From NCBI RefSeq assembly GCF_009834875.1, contig NZ_WVHT01000002.1, positions 620,001 through 684,000 of the forward strand: a stretch of DNA of 64,000 bases, in the 5' to 3' direction. The notes beneath the pieces are model-generated. The model did not search any database and was not told where the DNA came from. It saw nothing but the letters and a program-made list of their open reading frames with translations. Position numbers and translations under genes: made by a program. Source of the DNA: Hufsiella arboris. GTDB taxonomy: Bacteria > Bacteroidota > Bacteroidia > Sphingobacteriales > Sphingobacteriaceae. The stretch's first letter is position 1, and every line of letters starts with the position of its first letter. This document shows, piece by piece, positions 36,458 through 44,802 of the stretch.

Positions 36458-37345
36458 TTAAATAAAATTACCGGCAACTTTTAAATCTTTTGTACCATTC
36501 GAATAATTATAAAATCCGGAACCGCTTTTTATTCCAAGGTGGCCGGCGTTTACCATATTTACTAACAGGGGACAAGGGGCGTATTTTGGATTTTTAAAAC
36601 CTTCGAATAATACCTGCAGGATGGCGAGACAAACGTCCAGGCCGATAAAATCAGCTAATTGCAGCGGGCCCATCGGATGCGCCATGCCTAATTTCATAAC
36701 TGTATCGATTTCCTGTACGCCAGCTACTCCTTCAAATAAAGAATAAATGGCCTCGTTTATCATCGGAATAAGAATACGATTTGCAATAAAACCGGGATAA
36801 TCATTTACTTTGACTGGTACCTTATCAATCTTTCCGGCCAGCTCCATTACTTTTTCGACTGTCTCATCTGAAGTGTTAAAGCCAGCAATTACTTCAACAA
36901 GTTTCATCACAGGTACAGGATTCATAAAATGCATGCCGATGACTTTTCCGGGAATTTTGGTAACGGACGCAATTTTTGTAATGGAAATGGAAGAAGTATT
37001 AGTAGCCAGAATAGCGTGTGATTTTGCTGCTTCGGAAATCTCCTTAAATATCCTAAGTTTCAAATCCTCGGATTCAGTTGCAGCTTCAATAATAAAATCC
37101 GCGTCTGAAACGCCATTAGAGAGGTTGTCCAAAGTTGATATTCTCGAAAGAATCGCAGCTTTATCCGTCTCTGTCAATATGCTTTTTGCGATCTGCCGGT
37201 CCAGGTTTTTAGAAATCGTTTGCAATGCCTTAGTCAACGCTTCAGTGCGAATATCAATCAGGGTGACTGAAAATCCGAATTGGGCAAACGTATGGGCGAT
37301 GCCGTTCCCCATAGTTCCGGAACCGATAACTGCGATTTTGTTCAT
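36458..37345 (-). CDS. hbd: 3-hydroxyacyl-CoA (3-hydroxybutyryl-CoA) dehydrogenase
   Basis: 295 residues. The NAD-binding motif VIGSGTMGNGIAHTFAQFG (near residue 6) and the signature FMNPVPVMKLVEVI with a catalytic His (GMHFMNP) are typical. The enzyme oxidises 3-hydroxybutyryl-CoA. It lies 2 bp downstream of bioD on the same strand, an operon link also seen in other Bacteroidota (memory). Confidence 0.92.
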   Translation of the reverse strand: MNKIAVIGSGTMGNGIAHTFAQFGFSVTLIDIRTEALTKALQTISKNLDRQIAKSILTETDKAAILSRISTLDNLSNGVSDADFIIEAATESEDLKLRIFKEISEAAKSHAILATNTSSISITKIASVTKIPGKVIGMHFMNPVPVMKLVEVIAGFNTSDETVEKVMELAGKIDKVPVKVNDYPGFIANRILIPMINEAIYSLFEGVAGVQEIDTVMKLGMAHPMGPLQLADFIGLDVCLAILQVLFEGFKNPKYAPCPLLVNMVNAGHLGIKSGSGFYNYSNGTKDLKVAGNFI

Positions 37346-37347
37346 TT

Positions 37348-37956
37348 TTAAATTTCTATAAAATTGGCCAACTTGGCTATTTCACCCTTCGTTACTGATG
37401 GTAAGTCAGGCAAACGCCCTACTACTGGCAATAAGCTTTGCTCCAAGATAACGCTTTCTGAAAATTCGTCTGAATTACCGTTGAAAACAAGTCCCGCGAT
37501 ATCTATTTTCCTGTTTTTTAATGCCTCAATAGAAAGCATCGTATGATTAATGCTTCCCAGATAATGGCGTACAACAAGAATAACCGTTGCGTTTAGTTTT
37601 TGTATCAGATCAATAATCAAATCCTGGTTATTTAATGGAACCATCAAGCCACCGGCGCCTTCAATCACCAGGTGATTTTTAGTTTCCGGCAAAATGAAAT
37701 CGTTTAACTTGATTTCGATATTGTCCAGAGCGGCGGACTTATGAGGAGAAAATGGTTGAGTTAAGCGGAATGCTTCCTGAAAAAAGTTGGATTTATCATT
37801 TGTTACCAGGCTTTTTACAGTGAGTGTATCGGAGTTTTCCAGATCTCCTGATTGAACTGGTTTCCAATAATCGGCTTTAAGCTTTTCTACCAGCACTGCC
37901 GATACGACTGTTTTACCAACGCCGGTTCCTATGCCCGAAATAAATAATGGTTTCAT
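37348..37956 (-). CDS. bioD: Dethiobiotin synthetase
   Basis: 202 residues. P-loop GIGTGVGKTVVSAVL near the N-terminus and the carboxylate-binding KPVQSGD motif identify BioD, which carboxylates DAPA to dethiobiotin with ATP. Start codon directly follows the bioF stop (zero gap). The rest of the biotin genes (bioA, bioB) are not in the window. Confidence 0.94.
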   Translation of the reverse strand: MKPLFISGIGTGVGKTVVSAVLVEKLKADYWKPVQSGDLENSDTLTVKSLVTNDKSNFFQEAFRLTQPFSPHKSAALDNIEIKLNDFILPETKNHLVIEGAGGLMVPLNNQDLIIDLIQKLNATVILVVRHYLGSINHTMLSIEALKNRKIDIAGLVFNGNSDEFSESVILEQSLLPVVGRLPDLPSVTKGEIAKLANFIEI

Positions 37957-39075
37957 TTAGAGGTTCTGATAATTAACAATTGCTGTCGTTAACTGTTCAA
38001 TTTCGCTATGTGTATTATGTGTATGGATGCAAATCCGCAGTCTTTCCATCCCGGCCGGTACGGTCGGAGCCAGTATCGCTCTTACATCAAATCCTTGTTT
38101 TTTTAAATCAGAGGCGAGCATTTTAGTTTTTTCGTTTCCGCCGATAATAACTTTCTTAATCGGCGATCTGCTATCAATGTCATTCAATTTTAAAAGCTTG
38201 TTAAATATGGAAACACGCTGATGAATAAGTTCCTGGTGATTAAACATCTGCAAAAAAGTGTAAGCTGCCCTTATACTCAACAGGTTATGAAAACTTTGCG
38301 CTGTGGTGTAAATAAAAGATCTCGCAAAATTGATCAGGTATAACTGAAGTGTTTTGCTGCCAAGTACTGCCGCTCCATGTGTTCCAAAAGCTTTTCCGAA
38401 GGTAATGACACGAGCGAAAACATCTTGCTGCATATTTAATTCGTGAACCAATCCTCGCCCTTCATGGCCAAAAACACCCGCCGCATGTGCTTCGTCTACT
38501 ATTAACGCTGCGTTGTAACGATTCGCCAGGGCAGAAATCTCTTTTAAAGGCGATAAATCACCGTCCATTGAATAAACACTCTCAACTGCAATAAAAATAT
38601 TTCCTTTTGCTATTTTGAGCTTGCTCTCGAGGCTGTTAAGGTCGTTATGCCTGAAAGTATAGCGTGTAGCATGACTTAACCGTATACCATCAATGATCGA
38701 TGCATGGATAAGTTCATCACTTATAATGGTGTCATTACGTTGCGCGATGCAGGAAAATAAACCAACATTTGCATCGTAACCCGAGTTGAACAACAGCGCA
38801 GCTTTCGACTCATGGAATTCTGCGATAAAAGTTTCCAAATCTTCGGCAAATGTGGTATTACCAGAAATTAATCGTGAGCCTGTTGAGCCGATCTGATAGG
38901 AGTGAAGGTTGGTCTGTTCGTTGAGAATACGTTTAAGTTCGGGCGATCGGGAAAAACCAAGGTAGTCGTTCGAGCAAAAATCGATAAGACCAGTTTCTGG
39001 CGGTAGACTGCGTAACAACCCGTCCTTATCGCGGGCTTGCAGTTTTTGATGAAATTGTTGAACGATGTCTATCAA
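37957..39075 (-). CDS. bioF: 8-amino-7-oxononanoate synthase (BioF-type)
   Basis: 372 residues, PLP-dependent alpha-oxoamine synthase. The PLP lysine is in TFGKAFGTHGAA; the DEAHAAGVFG motif and LIDFCSNDYLGFS opening are also typical. BioF condenses pimeloyl-ACP/CoA with alanine in biotin synthesis; the adjacent bioD supports this over the related KBL (glycine C-acetyltransferase). First gene of the bioF-bioD-hbd operon. Confidence 0.92.
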   Translation of the reverse strand: MIDIVQQFHQKLQARDKDGLLRSLPPETGLIDFCSNDYLGFSRSPELKRILNEQTNLHSYQIGSTGSRLISGNTTFAEDLETFIAEFHESKAALLFNSGYDANVGLFSCIAQRNDTIISDELIHASIIDGIRLSHATRYTFRHNDLNSLESKLKIAKGNIFIAVESVYSMDGDLSPLKEISALANRYNAALIVDEAHAAGVFGHEGRGLVHELNMQQDVFARVITFGKAFGTHGAAVLGSKTLQLYLINFARSFIYTTAQSFHNLLSIRAAYTFLQMFNHQELIHQRVSIFNKLLKLNDIDSRSPIKKVIIGGNEKTKMLASDLKKQGFDVRAILAPTVPAGMERLRICIHTHNTHSEIEQLTTAIVNYQNL

Positions 39076-39090
39076 AACTAAATTTCATCA

Positions 39091-39124
39091 AAAATAAAAA
39101 AAGCGGCACCTTTTTAAGTGCCGC
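39091..39124 (-). terminator. Intrinsic terminator after the 39133 Spy-like gene
   Basis: On the minus strand GCGGCAC (39124-39118) pairs with GTGCCGC (39109-39103) around an 8-base loop, followed by a U-rich tract (39102-39091). Both arms match perfectly. It lies immediately after the stop of the Spy-like gene and before bioF. Confidence 0.85.
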
Positions 39125-39132
39125 CCGGAGCA

Positions 39133-39549
39133 TTAATTAGAGCTGGAGTCTTTTATATCTCTCTTATGTCCCCTTCCTCCGGCTCTTGCCTCCATTTTCT
39201 GTTTTTGCTGCGCCTTGAAATCTGCATAGGTTTTTTTCTGGCTGTCAGTCAATAGATCATTTATTTGTTTGTCGCTCTCTGCAAACTCACTTTTGATTGC
39301 TTTATGGTCGGCATCCTTCTGTCCGCGCATTGTTTCCATTTTTTTAGCTCTTTCCAGGTTTATAGCATAAATTTTTGCTTTCTGGTCGCTTGTTAGAGCA
39401 AGTTTCTTATCCAAAACATTTGTTGTCATTTCAGCACGCTGCTCTGGTGTTTTCTTTACGTGGTGATGTAAACTATCTTGCTGAGCAAAACTCGCAGTAG
39501 CGAATCCCAACATTATAACGGTTCCAAAAATTAACTTTTTCATATTCAT
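39133..39549 (-). CDS. Exported Spy/CpxP-like LTxxQ protein (copy 1)
   Basis: 138 residues with a signal peptide (ends near SFAQQ). The mature part is helical with LTxxQ-like elements: ALTSDQKAKIYAIN and LLTDSQKKTYADF, resembling Spy/CpxP periplasmic chaperone repeats. It is rich in Lys/Asp and has a His-rich stretch (SLHHHVKK). A paralogue lies directly upstream on the same strand. Periplasmic stress or metal function is plausible, not shown. Confidence 0.7.
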   Translation of the reverse strand: MNMKKLIFGTVIMLGFATASFAQQDSLHHHVKKTPEQRAEMTTNVLDKKLALTSDQKAKIYAINLERAKKMETMRGQKDADHKAIKSEFAESDKQINDLLTDSQKKTYADFKAQQKQKMEARAGGRGHKRDIKDSSSN

Positions 39550-39615
39550 TGTTGTTTAAATATTAGAAGCTGATTACCTCGTTTGGTTTATTTGGCGGAT
39601 TGTTAAAATATGTTA

Positions 39616-39643
39616 AACAAAAAAAACCGGCTTTCGCCGGTTT
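39616..39643 (-). terminator. Intrinsic terminator between the two Spy-like genes
   Basis: AAACCGGC (39624-39631) and GCCGGTTT (39636-39643) form a perfect 8-bp stem with a 4-base loop; read on the minus strand, the stem is followed by a poly-U run (39623-39616). It follows the stop of the upstream paralogue at 39648. Confidence 0.85.
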
Positions 39644-39647
39644 AAAC

Positions 39648-40031
39648 TTATTGATTACCCTGAGGCCTGCCGCCTCCGTTACGCATCTGGCTTCGTCTTT
39701 CTTCCAACCAGCTGTCATATTCTTTTTTCTGATCATCGGTTAATACCGCTTTGATGTTGGTATCACTTGTTTGTCTAAGCGCCATCATAGCCGGACGCTT
39801 TTCCTGCATATCGCCCGGAGCCTTGAATAAGCTGTCAACTTTTTTTGCCTGATCGAGATTAATTGTGTAGATCTTAGATTTCTGATCGTCGGTAAGTTTC
39901 AATTTACTTACAAGCGCATCAGTATTTTTCTGAGCCCTTTCTTCGGGAGTACCCATGTTTCTGCCGCCCTGAGCTTTGCTTAACGAAACAATGCCCATTG
40001 AAAAGGCGAGAAAAAACATTAACTTTTTCAT
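39648..40031 (-). CDS. Exported Spy/CpxP-like LTxxQ protein (copy 2)
   Basis: 127 residues. Signal peptide (ends near SKAQG), helical mature part with LTDDQKSKIYTIN and LTDDQKKEYDSW elements very like copy 1 downstream. The C-terminus is Arg/Gly/Gln-rich. Both copies end in their own terminators, so each is a separate transcript or the first is partly attenuated. Role as above. Confidence 0.72.
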   Translation of the reverse strand: MKKLMFFLAFSMGIVSLSKAQGGRNMGTPEERAQKNTDALVSKLKLTDDQKSKIYTINLDQAKKVDSLFKAPGDMQEKRPAMMALRQTSDTNIKAVLTDDQKKEYDSWLEERRSQMRNGGGRPQGNQ

Positions 40032-40080
40032 TTCTTTTAAATTTAGATTTAGTGAATAGACACTTTGAATTTAAAAGGGT

Positions 40081-40851
40081 TTAATTGTTTTGCTGAAGTT
40101 TCGAAATAGATTTCTGCATTTGTGCCATCATACTGGTTAAGCTTTCCATAGTAGGTTCTGGCGCAGGCTCGGGAAATGTAGTAGAAATATATGCTTTTGA
40201 TTTCCATACCTCAAGTACGTCTTCTGCTGAGATAGTATAAGGTTCATAAACGGCATTGTCCGATACCAGTTTAAGCGGCTTATTTTCACGAAGTTTACTG
40301 CCGGCACGCTTATAAACAACTCCTTCCGTTTTGCTGATTACGATATATGTTTCGCCAATCTTTATATCGTTCCAATTTTCCAGGTACTCACCAATGATTA
40401 TTGTTCCCGGTTGCAAAGGAAGCATCGAATCGCCTTTTATCTCAAAAGCACGGTAAGATCCCTGTTTAAACATAGGTAATTGAAATTTCGGCAGTTCACT
40501 TATATATTCAGGATCGGAGTAGCCATTTAAATATCCGGCACTAGCTTTAACCGGAACGAGTTCAATATTTTCCCGGTCGTTTTGATCAACAGAAACACTC
40601 AAAACCCTCACTTTTGCATCCGATCGCTGTTTTGGCTTCCACTTCTCATTAATTTTTTCATTCACCAGCTCATCCATTGACAATTCATAAAACTCTGCGA
40701 ATTTTTTTAGCAATTCGTACTTAGGCTCTGCACGGTCTTCTTCGTAAGCTCCGACCAGCGAACGTTTAATCTCCATCTGATCAGCAAATTGCTGTTGAGT
40801 GAGAGCTTTTTGCTTTCGCAGATATTTAAGATTGGATGATATGTTACTCAT
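40081..40851 (-). CDS. LexA/CI-like XRE repressor with S24 peptidase domain
   Basis: 256 residues. An XRE helix-turn-helix (residues 7-60: LTQQQFADQM...SLVGAYEEDRAEP) is followed by an S24 LexA-type domain. The self-cleavage elements are all present with normal spacing: Ala105-Gly106 scissile bond (SAGYL), Ser142 (GDSMLP) and Lys181 (VVYKR). A C-terminal Met/Gln-rich coiled tail (about 225-256) is extra. Such repressors are inactivated by RecA-assisted autocleavage. It probably controls its own promoter: an operator-like palindrome cluster lies just upstream. Confidence 0.9.
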   Translation of the reverse strand: MSNISSNLKYLRKQKALTQQQFADQMEIKRSLVGAYEEDRAEPKYELLKKFAEFYELSMDELVNEKINEKWKPKQRSDAKVRVLSVSVDQNDRENIELVPVKASAGYLNGYSDPEYISELPKFQLPMFKQGSYRAFEIKGDSMLPLQPGTIIIGEYLENWNDIKIGETYIVISKTEGVVYKRAGSKLRENKPLKLVSDNAVYEPYTISAEDVLEVWKSKAYISTTFPEPAPEPTMESLTSMMAQMQKSISKLQQNN

Positions 40852-40862
40852 TTTAAAATAAA

Positions 40863-40932
40863 TTTGTTTATGCTAAAATAATTAGTAATTTTATGCTCAT
40901 AAAGTTAGCAATATTTTTTGAACATAAACAAA
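40863..40932. promoter_or_regulatory. Operator-like nested palindromes between S24 repressor and GIY-YIG gene
   Basis: TTTGTTTATG (40863-40872) is mirrored by CATAAACAAA (40923-40932), and between them lies TTTATG-CT-CATAAA (40890-40903). Four TTTATG half-sites are arranged nearly symmetrically about position 40897, 22-25 bp apart. The cluster covers the whole divergent promoter region of the repressor and the GIY-YIG-like gene, which is what a dimeric or tetrameric LexA/CI-type operator would look like. Confidence 0.6.
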
Positions 40933-40964
40933 AGCTAATTCAATTAGCTATCAAATTAATTTTT

Positions 40965-41303
40965 ATGAAGAAGTATGTATATGTTGTAACGGATCGAAAC
41001 AGGGCTTCACTGCATGTTGGAATGAGTTCTGATTTAATGAAAACGATGAAGTTTTACAGGGATATGCCTAACCTGTTTTTCGATAATAGTCAGCAATTAA
41101 CGAGGCTTATATATTTTGAGGAACTGAATAGTGAAAATATAGCAATACAGCGTTTCGAACTTATTAGCCACTTTACACGTACTCAGAAAGAAAAATTAGT
41201 TAGAAATGTTAACCCCGATTGGATTGACCTTACGATCGGTCTTGACTTTGAACACATTGTTTTTAAAACAATGGAAAAAACGCAATTATTGCAGGCTTCA
41301 TAA
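40965..41303 (+). CDS. GIY-YIG-like small protein, divergent
   Basis: 112 residues from ATG 40965 (an earlier in-frame ATG at 40893 lies within the operator region). The opening KKYVYVVTDRNRASLHVGMSS resembles the GIY-YIG nuclease fold (YVYVV, HVG). Catalytic Arg and Glu positions are not clearly conserved, so activity is doubtful. Divergent from the S24 repressor and likely under its control. Confidence 0.6.
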   Translation: MKKYVYVVTDRNRASLHVGMSSDLMKTMKFYRDMPNLFFDNSQQLTRLIYFEELNSENIAIQRFELISHFTRTQKEKLVRNVNPDWIDLTIGLDFEHIVFKTMEKTQLLQAS

Positions 41304-41308
41304 AAAAA

Positions 41309-41336
41309 AGCCCCCTGTTTTTAGGGAGCTCTTTTT
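41309..41336 (+). terminator. Terminator after the GIY-YIG-like gene
   Basis: AGCCCCCT (41309-41316) pairs with AGGGAGCT (41323-41330) with one mismatch, followed by CTTTTT. It lies between two convergent genes; the U-tract is on the plus strand, and the A-tract 5' of the stem may let it act in both directions. Confidence 0.7.
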
Positions 41337-41359
41337 ACATAAGAGAGGGGTATAAGGGA

Positions 41360-41962
41360 TCAGATGCTGTTTTTAGGCAGCAATACGTTATTTATTGCAT
41401 GAACAACGCCATTTGATTGTTGCTTATCAAATGCAGTTACCAATGCAGTATTACCTTTCGAATCAGAAAGCTCTAAATTCTTATTAGCGTTGATTTTAAA
41501 AATGAGCTTGTCGCCATTAAGAGTTGTTAAGGTCGTTGAGCCGTTACCTTTTACAATTGCCTTTGCAATATCCTGTGAGGTATATTTACCTGGCACCACA
41601 TGATATTTTAATATTTCCGCAAGTTTATCTTTAGTTGAAGCGGTGGCACTCAGTTTTGTAAAAGCGTCATTGGTAGGAGCGAAGATTGTATAAGGGCCGC
41701 TGCCTGTCAATGTTTGATCTAAACCCGTAGATTTTAAATCAGAAACCAAAGTGCTGTAATCAGGCGATTGGGATACATTTTCGATGATGGTTTTATTAGG
41801 TGCCATCTCAGTTTGAGCAGTCGTTGTTGTCGCTCCGCTACTTGAGCTTGTAGAGCTGGTTCCTGTAGACTGCTTAGTGCCGGTCGAATCAGTTTGTGCT
41901 TTTAATGAGTTTACTGACAGGAATAAACCTGAGACTAACAGACTTAAAAATATCTTTTTCAT
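41360..41962 (-). CDS. Exported fasciclin-domain protein
   Basis: 200 residues. Signal peptide (ends LKAQ), a Ser/Thr-rich linker (about 25-52), then one fasciclin (FAS1) domain with the signature GPYTIFAPTNDAFTKL and a terminal ATQ/NNVLLP element. FAS1 domains mediate adhesion. Cell-surface or periplasmic; partner unknown. Confidence 0.9.
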   Translation of the reverse strand: MKKIFLSLLVSGLFLSVNSLKAQTDSTGTKQSTGTSSTSSSSGATTTTAQTEMAPNKTIIENVSQSPDYSTLVSDLKSTGLDQTLTGSGPYTIFAPTNDAFTKLSATASTKDKLAEILKYHVVPGKYTSQDIAKAIVKGNGSTTLTTLNGDKLIFKINANKNLELSDSKGNTALVTAFDKQQSNGVVHAINNVLLPKNSI

Positions 41963-42203
41963 AAATAAATTTTTGTTGATGCTGTTCCATGAGACACAGT
42001 CATCGTAGGTAAATAGATGTTTTAAATAGACTATAATATAAACACCTGTAAACCGGAATTATTGCCTTTTAAAACATTTTTCGCAATATAGAATAAAGAT
42101 AGCAAGGTAGATTCACACTTTCATTATAATCAATAGCTCTTCGTTACCGCCTCTTTTTTTAGCCTTAAGCGCATGAAAGTAAATAAATAGACCTAACGCG
42201 AAT

Positions 42204-44681
42204 TCAGTCTAGCATGTTTTCTTCAGAATTACCTCCCGGATAATTTTTTAAATTTATATCACGCTGAGGGAATGGTATTGTTATTTTATGTGCCCTAAAT
42301 TCCGTCGAAATTTTTAAAATAACATCATTTTTCACCGCGGATGAATCTCTTATGTTGCCAACCCAAAAGAATAATCTAAAATCTATTGAACTGTTACTAA
42401 ATTCCTGGGCGAAGACAGCAGGTGCCGGCTGCTCCAGAATTCGATCATCACTTTCAAGTATTTCTTTAAGTACGTTTCTGGCTTTTTCAAGATCTGTATC
42501 ATAAGCTACGCCAACTGTTAAATCCATTCTCTTCACGTTTTTGTTCATTGTCCAGTTGACAGGATGCTGGCTCAGCAAATCACCGTTAGGAATTATTACA
42601 TGAGCACCATCAACCGATTTAACAATACTGCTTCGAAATCCTATCGATTTCATGGTTGTCAACTGACCATTTACCTCAACATAATCACCAACATTAACCG
42701 GTTTTTCAAATGCGATAATAAGGCCGCTGACCAGGTTATTAACTAAACCCTGTAGTCCTAAGCCAATACCCACACCCAAAGCGCCAAGTATGATAGTGAG
42801 TTTATCGAGTGGAATTCCCGATGCCGCAAAAGCCAAAAACACCCCCATGCTTATGATGAAAATACGAACCAACAGTATCCAGCTTCCAAGTGTTAGCTTT
42901 TTCGATTCTTTAGTGCCATGCTGAAAACTGTCCGATTCGGCGGCGAAGAAAGAAACTATCCTTGACAAAACCATGGAACAAACCATGACAAGCAGGAAGA
43001 TAACCAGCCCGTAAATAGAAAATGTATACTCACCAATGGACCGATCTGCATTCAAAAAATCGTTGAATGGAGAAACGAGCTGCTGAAGTATATAAAAATT
43101 CCTGCCGATCAAGATACACCAGCCTACAGCTAGTAAAATGTAAAAAAAGCCTGGAACCTTTTCATCGATTTTGTTGAAGTTCAGATAGAATAATTTTTTA
43201 TCCGGACGTTCGTAAATGCTTGAAGCATGCAACAGCACTTCGTTTAAAAACCTGACAGTCCACAAAAATAAGATTGCAATGATAATGCCTTCATATCCGC
43301 TGATCATCAGGCTTTTTGCCAGATTATAGCGGCCAAAAATATTAGGTATGATAGATAGCACCTCAAAACACACGACAAATCTGATAAACAAAAGAATGTA
43401 GCTTTCTTTCAACTCGTGTTTGTGATGGTTAAAAAGAATATAGCAACAGTATATTGAACCGCAAAGTGATGTGACCAACATTGCCCACCGCTCAGGGCGG
43501 GACGCCTGTAAAATCATATTATCAACACTTGCTACCAGGAAAAGTAGCGAAATTACAATCCAAAATCTCATCCAAAACGGACTAATAAATTTATAGAAGA
43601 TAATACTAAGACACACAATTTCAATTAGCCACCACCCAAAACTTAAAATAAACGGCGGGCTTTGAAATATAAACTGAAACAAACTGATGGAGATTACCAT
43701 GGCAGATAAAGCCGGATAGCGCAAGGATAATTGCTCCTCAAAATCCGTCCTGAGTTTGTTTTCCTCTCTCAGTTTTCCTCTTACCGATCTTAAAAATACT
43801 GTACAGAGTACGATTGCGGTTAGTAATATTATAAAACGGCCAACATTGTCGGTTACGTAAAATTTAACAGCAAGGACTTCCTTAGCGAAAGAAATATCTA
43901 TTATCTCATTTAAAGGCCTGGAATAACGCTCTTTTTCATAAATGTTTGGAAATTCTCTCGCAAACGAAATTTCGCTCAATTGTTTTTTATACAATTCAAT
44001 ATCCTCAATCGAAGAGCGTAACTCAAAAACAAGCAGGTCGAGTTTATTTTGAATATTTTGAACGCTGATTATAGCATTGCTTAGTAGTGAGTCGACCGGA
44101 CCGGCTTCACGTCCAATAACTATAAGTCTTTTAAGATAATGAGTGACCTTGGCGGAATCTTTGGGAAAAGTAAAAAGAACAGGATTAGTTCCCAGCGAGT
44201 CGATATCGCTTCTAAAGCCAACTAATCTATCTGAATAGCGATCTACTAAAATCTTTCTTGCTGTGAATTTAGATAAAAGATCGTTTAATATTACGCCAGA
44301 AATTGCAAGATTACGTTGTGTTTGCGATGTTCCCTTATTGAAAAAAATTCCATCCTTTACAACATTCAAAGCTGATTTGCCAGCTTGAATCTCATTTAAC
44401 AATCGGGTGGTGTCGATTCCTTTTTTGAGCAGAATTTTAACTTTCTCATTTAAATTTTCTATTTGACCGATAACCTTACGCTGCTCCCTTGCATTTTGCC
44501 CTTCTTTGTAATCCTCAACACTTTTTTCCGCGATCGGAGTCGTTAGTCGTTTGACCTTATCTGAAAAGCTGATTGATTTAGTTGTGTCATTCTGGATAAA
44601 AACTGAGCTCGCAAAAGCCGATTTTACAAAGAAAACTAAGCAAATTGAAAATGAAATTAGTGTTGATTTAAACAGTGTCAT
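42204..44681 (-). CDS. Large MscS-type mechanosensitive ion channel
   Basis: 825 residues. Signal/first hydrophobic stretch, a long coiled-coil region (about 40-230), several membrane helices (about 280-560), then the MscS pore region with GLGLQGLVNNLVSGLIIAFEKPV and the beta/C-terminal domain ending ITIPFPQRDI. The N-terminal extension is like MscK/large YbdG-type channels. Opens on membrane tension during osmotic downshift. Isolated gene, about 240 bp from the fasciclin gene. Confidence 0.92.
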   Translation of the reverse strand: MTLFKSTLISFSICLVFFVKSAFASSVFIQNDTTKSISFSDKVKRLTTPIAEKSVEDYKEGQNAREQRKVIGQIENLNEKVKILLKKGIDTTRLLNEIQAGKSALNVVKDGIFFNKGTSQTQRNLAISGVILNDLLSKFTARKILVDRYSDRLVGFRSDIDSLGTNPVLFTFPKDSAKVTHYLKRLIVIGREAGPVDSLLSNAIISVQNIQNKLDLLVFELRSSIEDIELYKKQLSEISFAREFPNIYEKERYSRPLNEIIDISFAKEVLAVKFYVTDNVGRFIILLTAIVLCTVFLRSVRGKLREENKLRTDFEEQLSLRYPALSAMVISISLFQFIFQSPPFILSFGWWLIEIVCLSIIFYKFISPFWMRFWIVISLLFLVASVDNMILQASRPERWAMLVTSLCGSIYCCYILFNHHKHELKESYILLFIRFVVCFEVLSIIPNIFGRYNLAKSLMISGYEGIIIAILFLWTVRFLNEVLLHASSIYERPDKKLFYLNFNKIDEKVPGFFYILLAVGWCILIGRNFYILQQLVSPFNDFLNADRSIGEYTFSIYGLVIFLLVMVCSMVLSRIVSFFAAESDSFQHGTKESKKLTLGSWILLVRIFIISMGVFLAFAASGIPLDKLTIILGALGVGIGLGLQGLVNNLVSGLIIAFEKPVNVGDYVEVNGQLTTMKSIGFRSSIVKSVDGAHVIIPNGDLLSQHPVNWTMNKNVKRMDLTVGVAYDTDLEKARNVLKEILESDDRILEQPAPAVFAQEFSNSSIDFRLFFWVGNIRDSSAVKNDVILKISTEFRAHKITIPFPQRDINLKNYPGGNSEENMLD

Positions 44682-44744
44682 ACAGTTATTGGTACATCAA
44701 TTAATCTCTATCCGGATAAATTTAATAAATTTTAAAAGTGTGGG

Positions 44745-44784
44745 TTACAAAAAAGGGGTTGAGCTTTTTAAGCCAACCCCTTTT
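44745..44784 (-). terminator. Strong intrinsic terminator after the 44803 gene
   Basis: AAAAGGGGTTG (44751-44761) pairs perfectly with CAACCCCTTTT (44774-44784), with an inner GCTT/AAGC stem. On the minus strand the hairpin is followed by a T-rich stretch. It sits immediately after the stop of the 1054-residue protein gene. Confidence 0.85.
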
Positions 44785-44802
44785 ACTTTTATATTTCCGA
44801 TA

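Noticed and set aside
36810-37361. 183-codon plus-strand frame opposite hbd
   Set aside because: Lies wholly antisense to the conserved dehydrogenase and shows no family signature.
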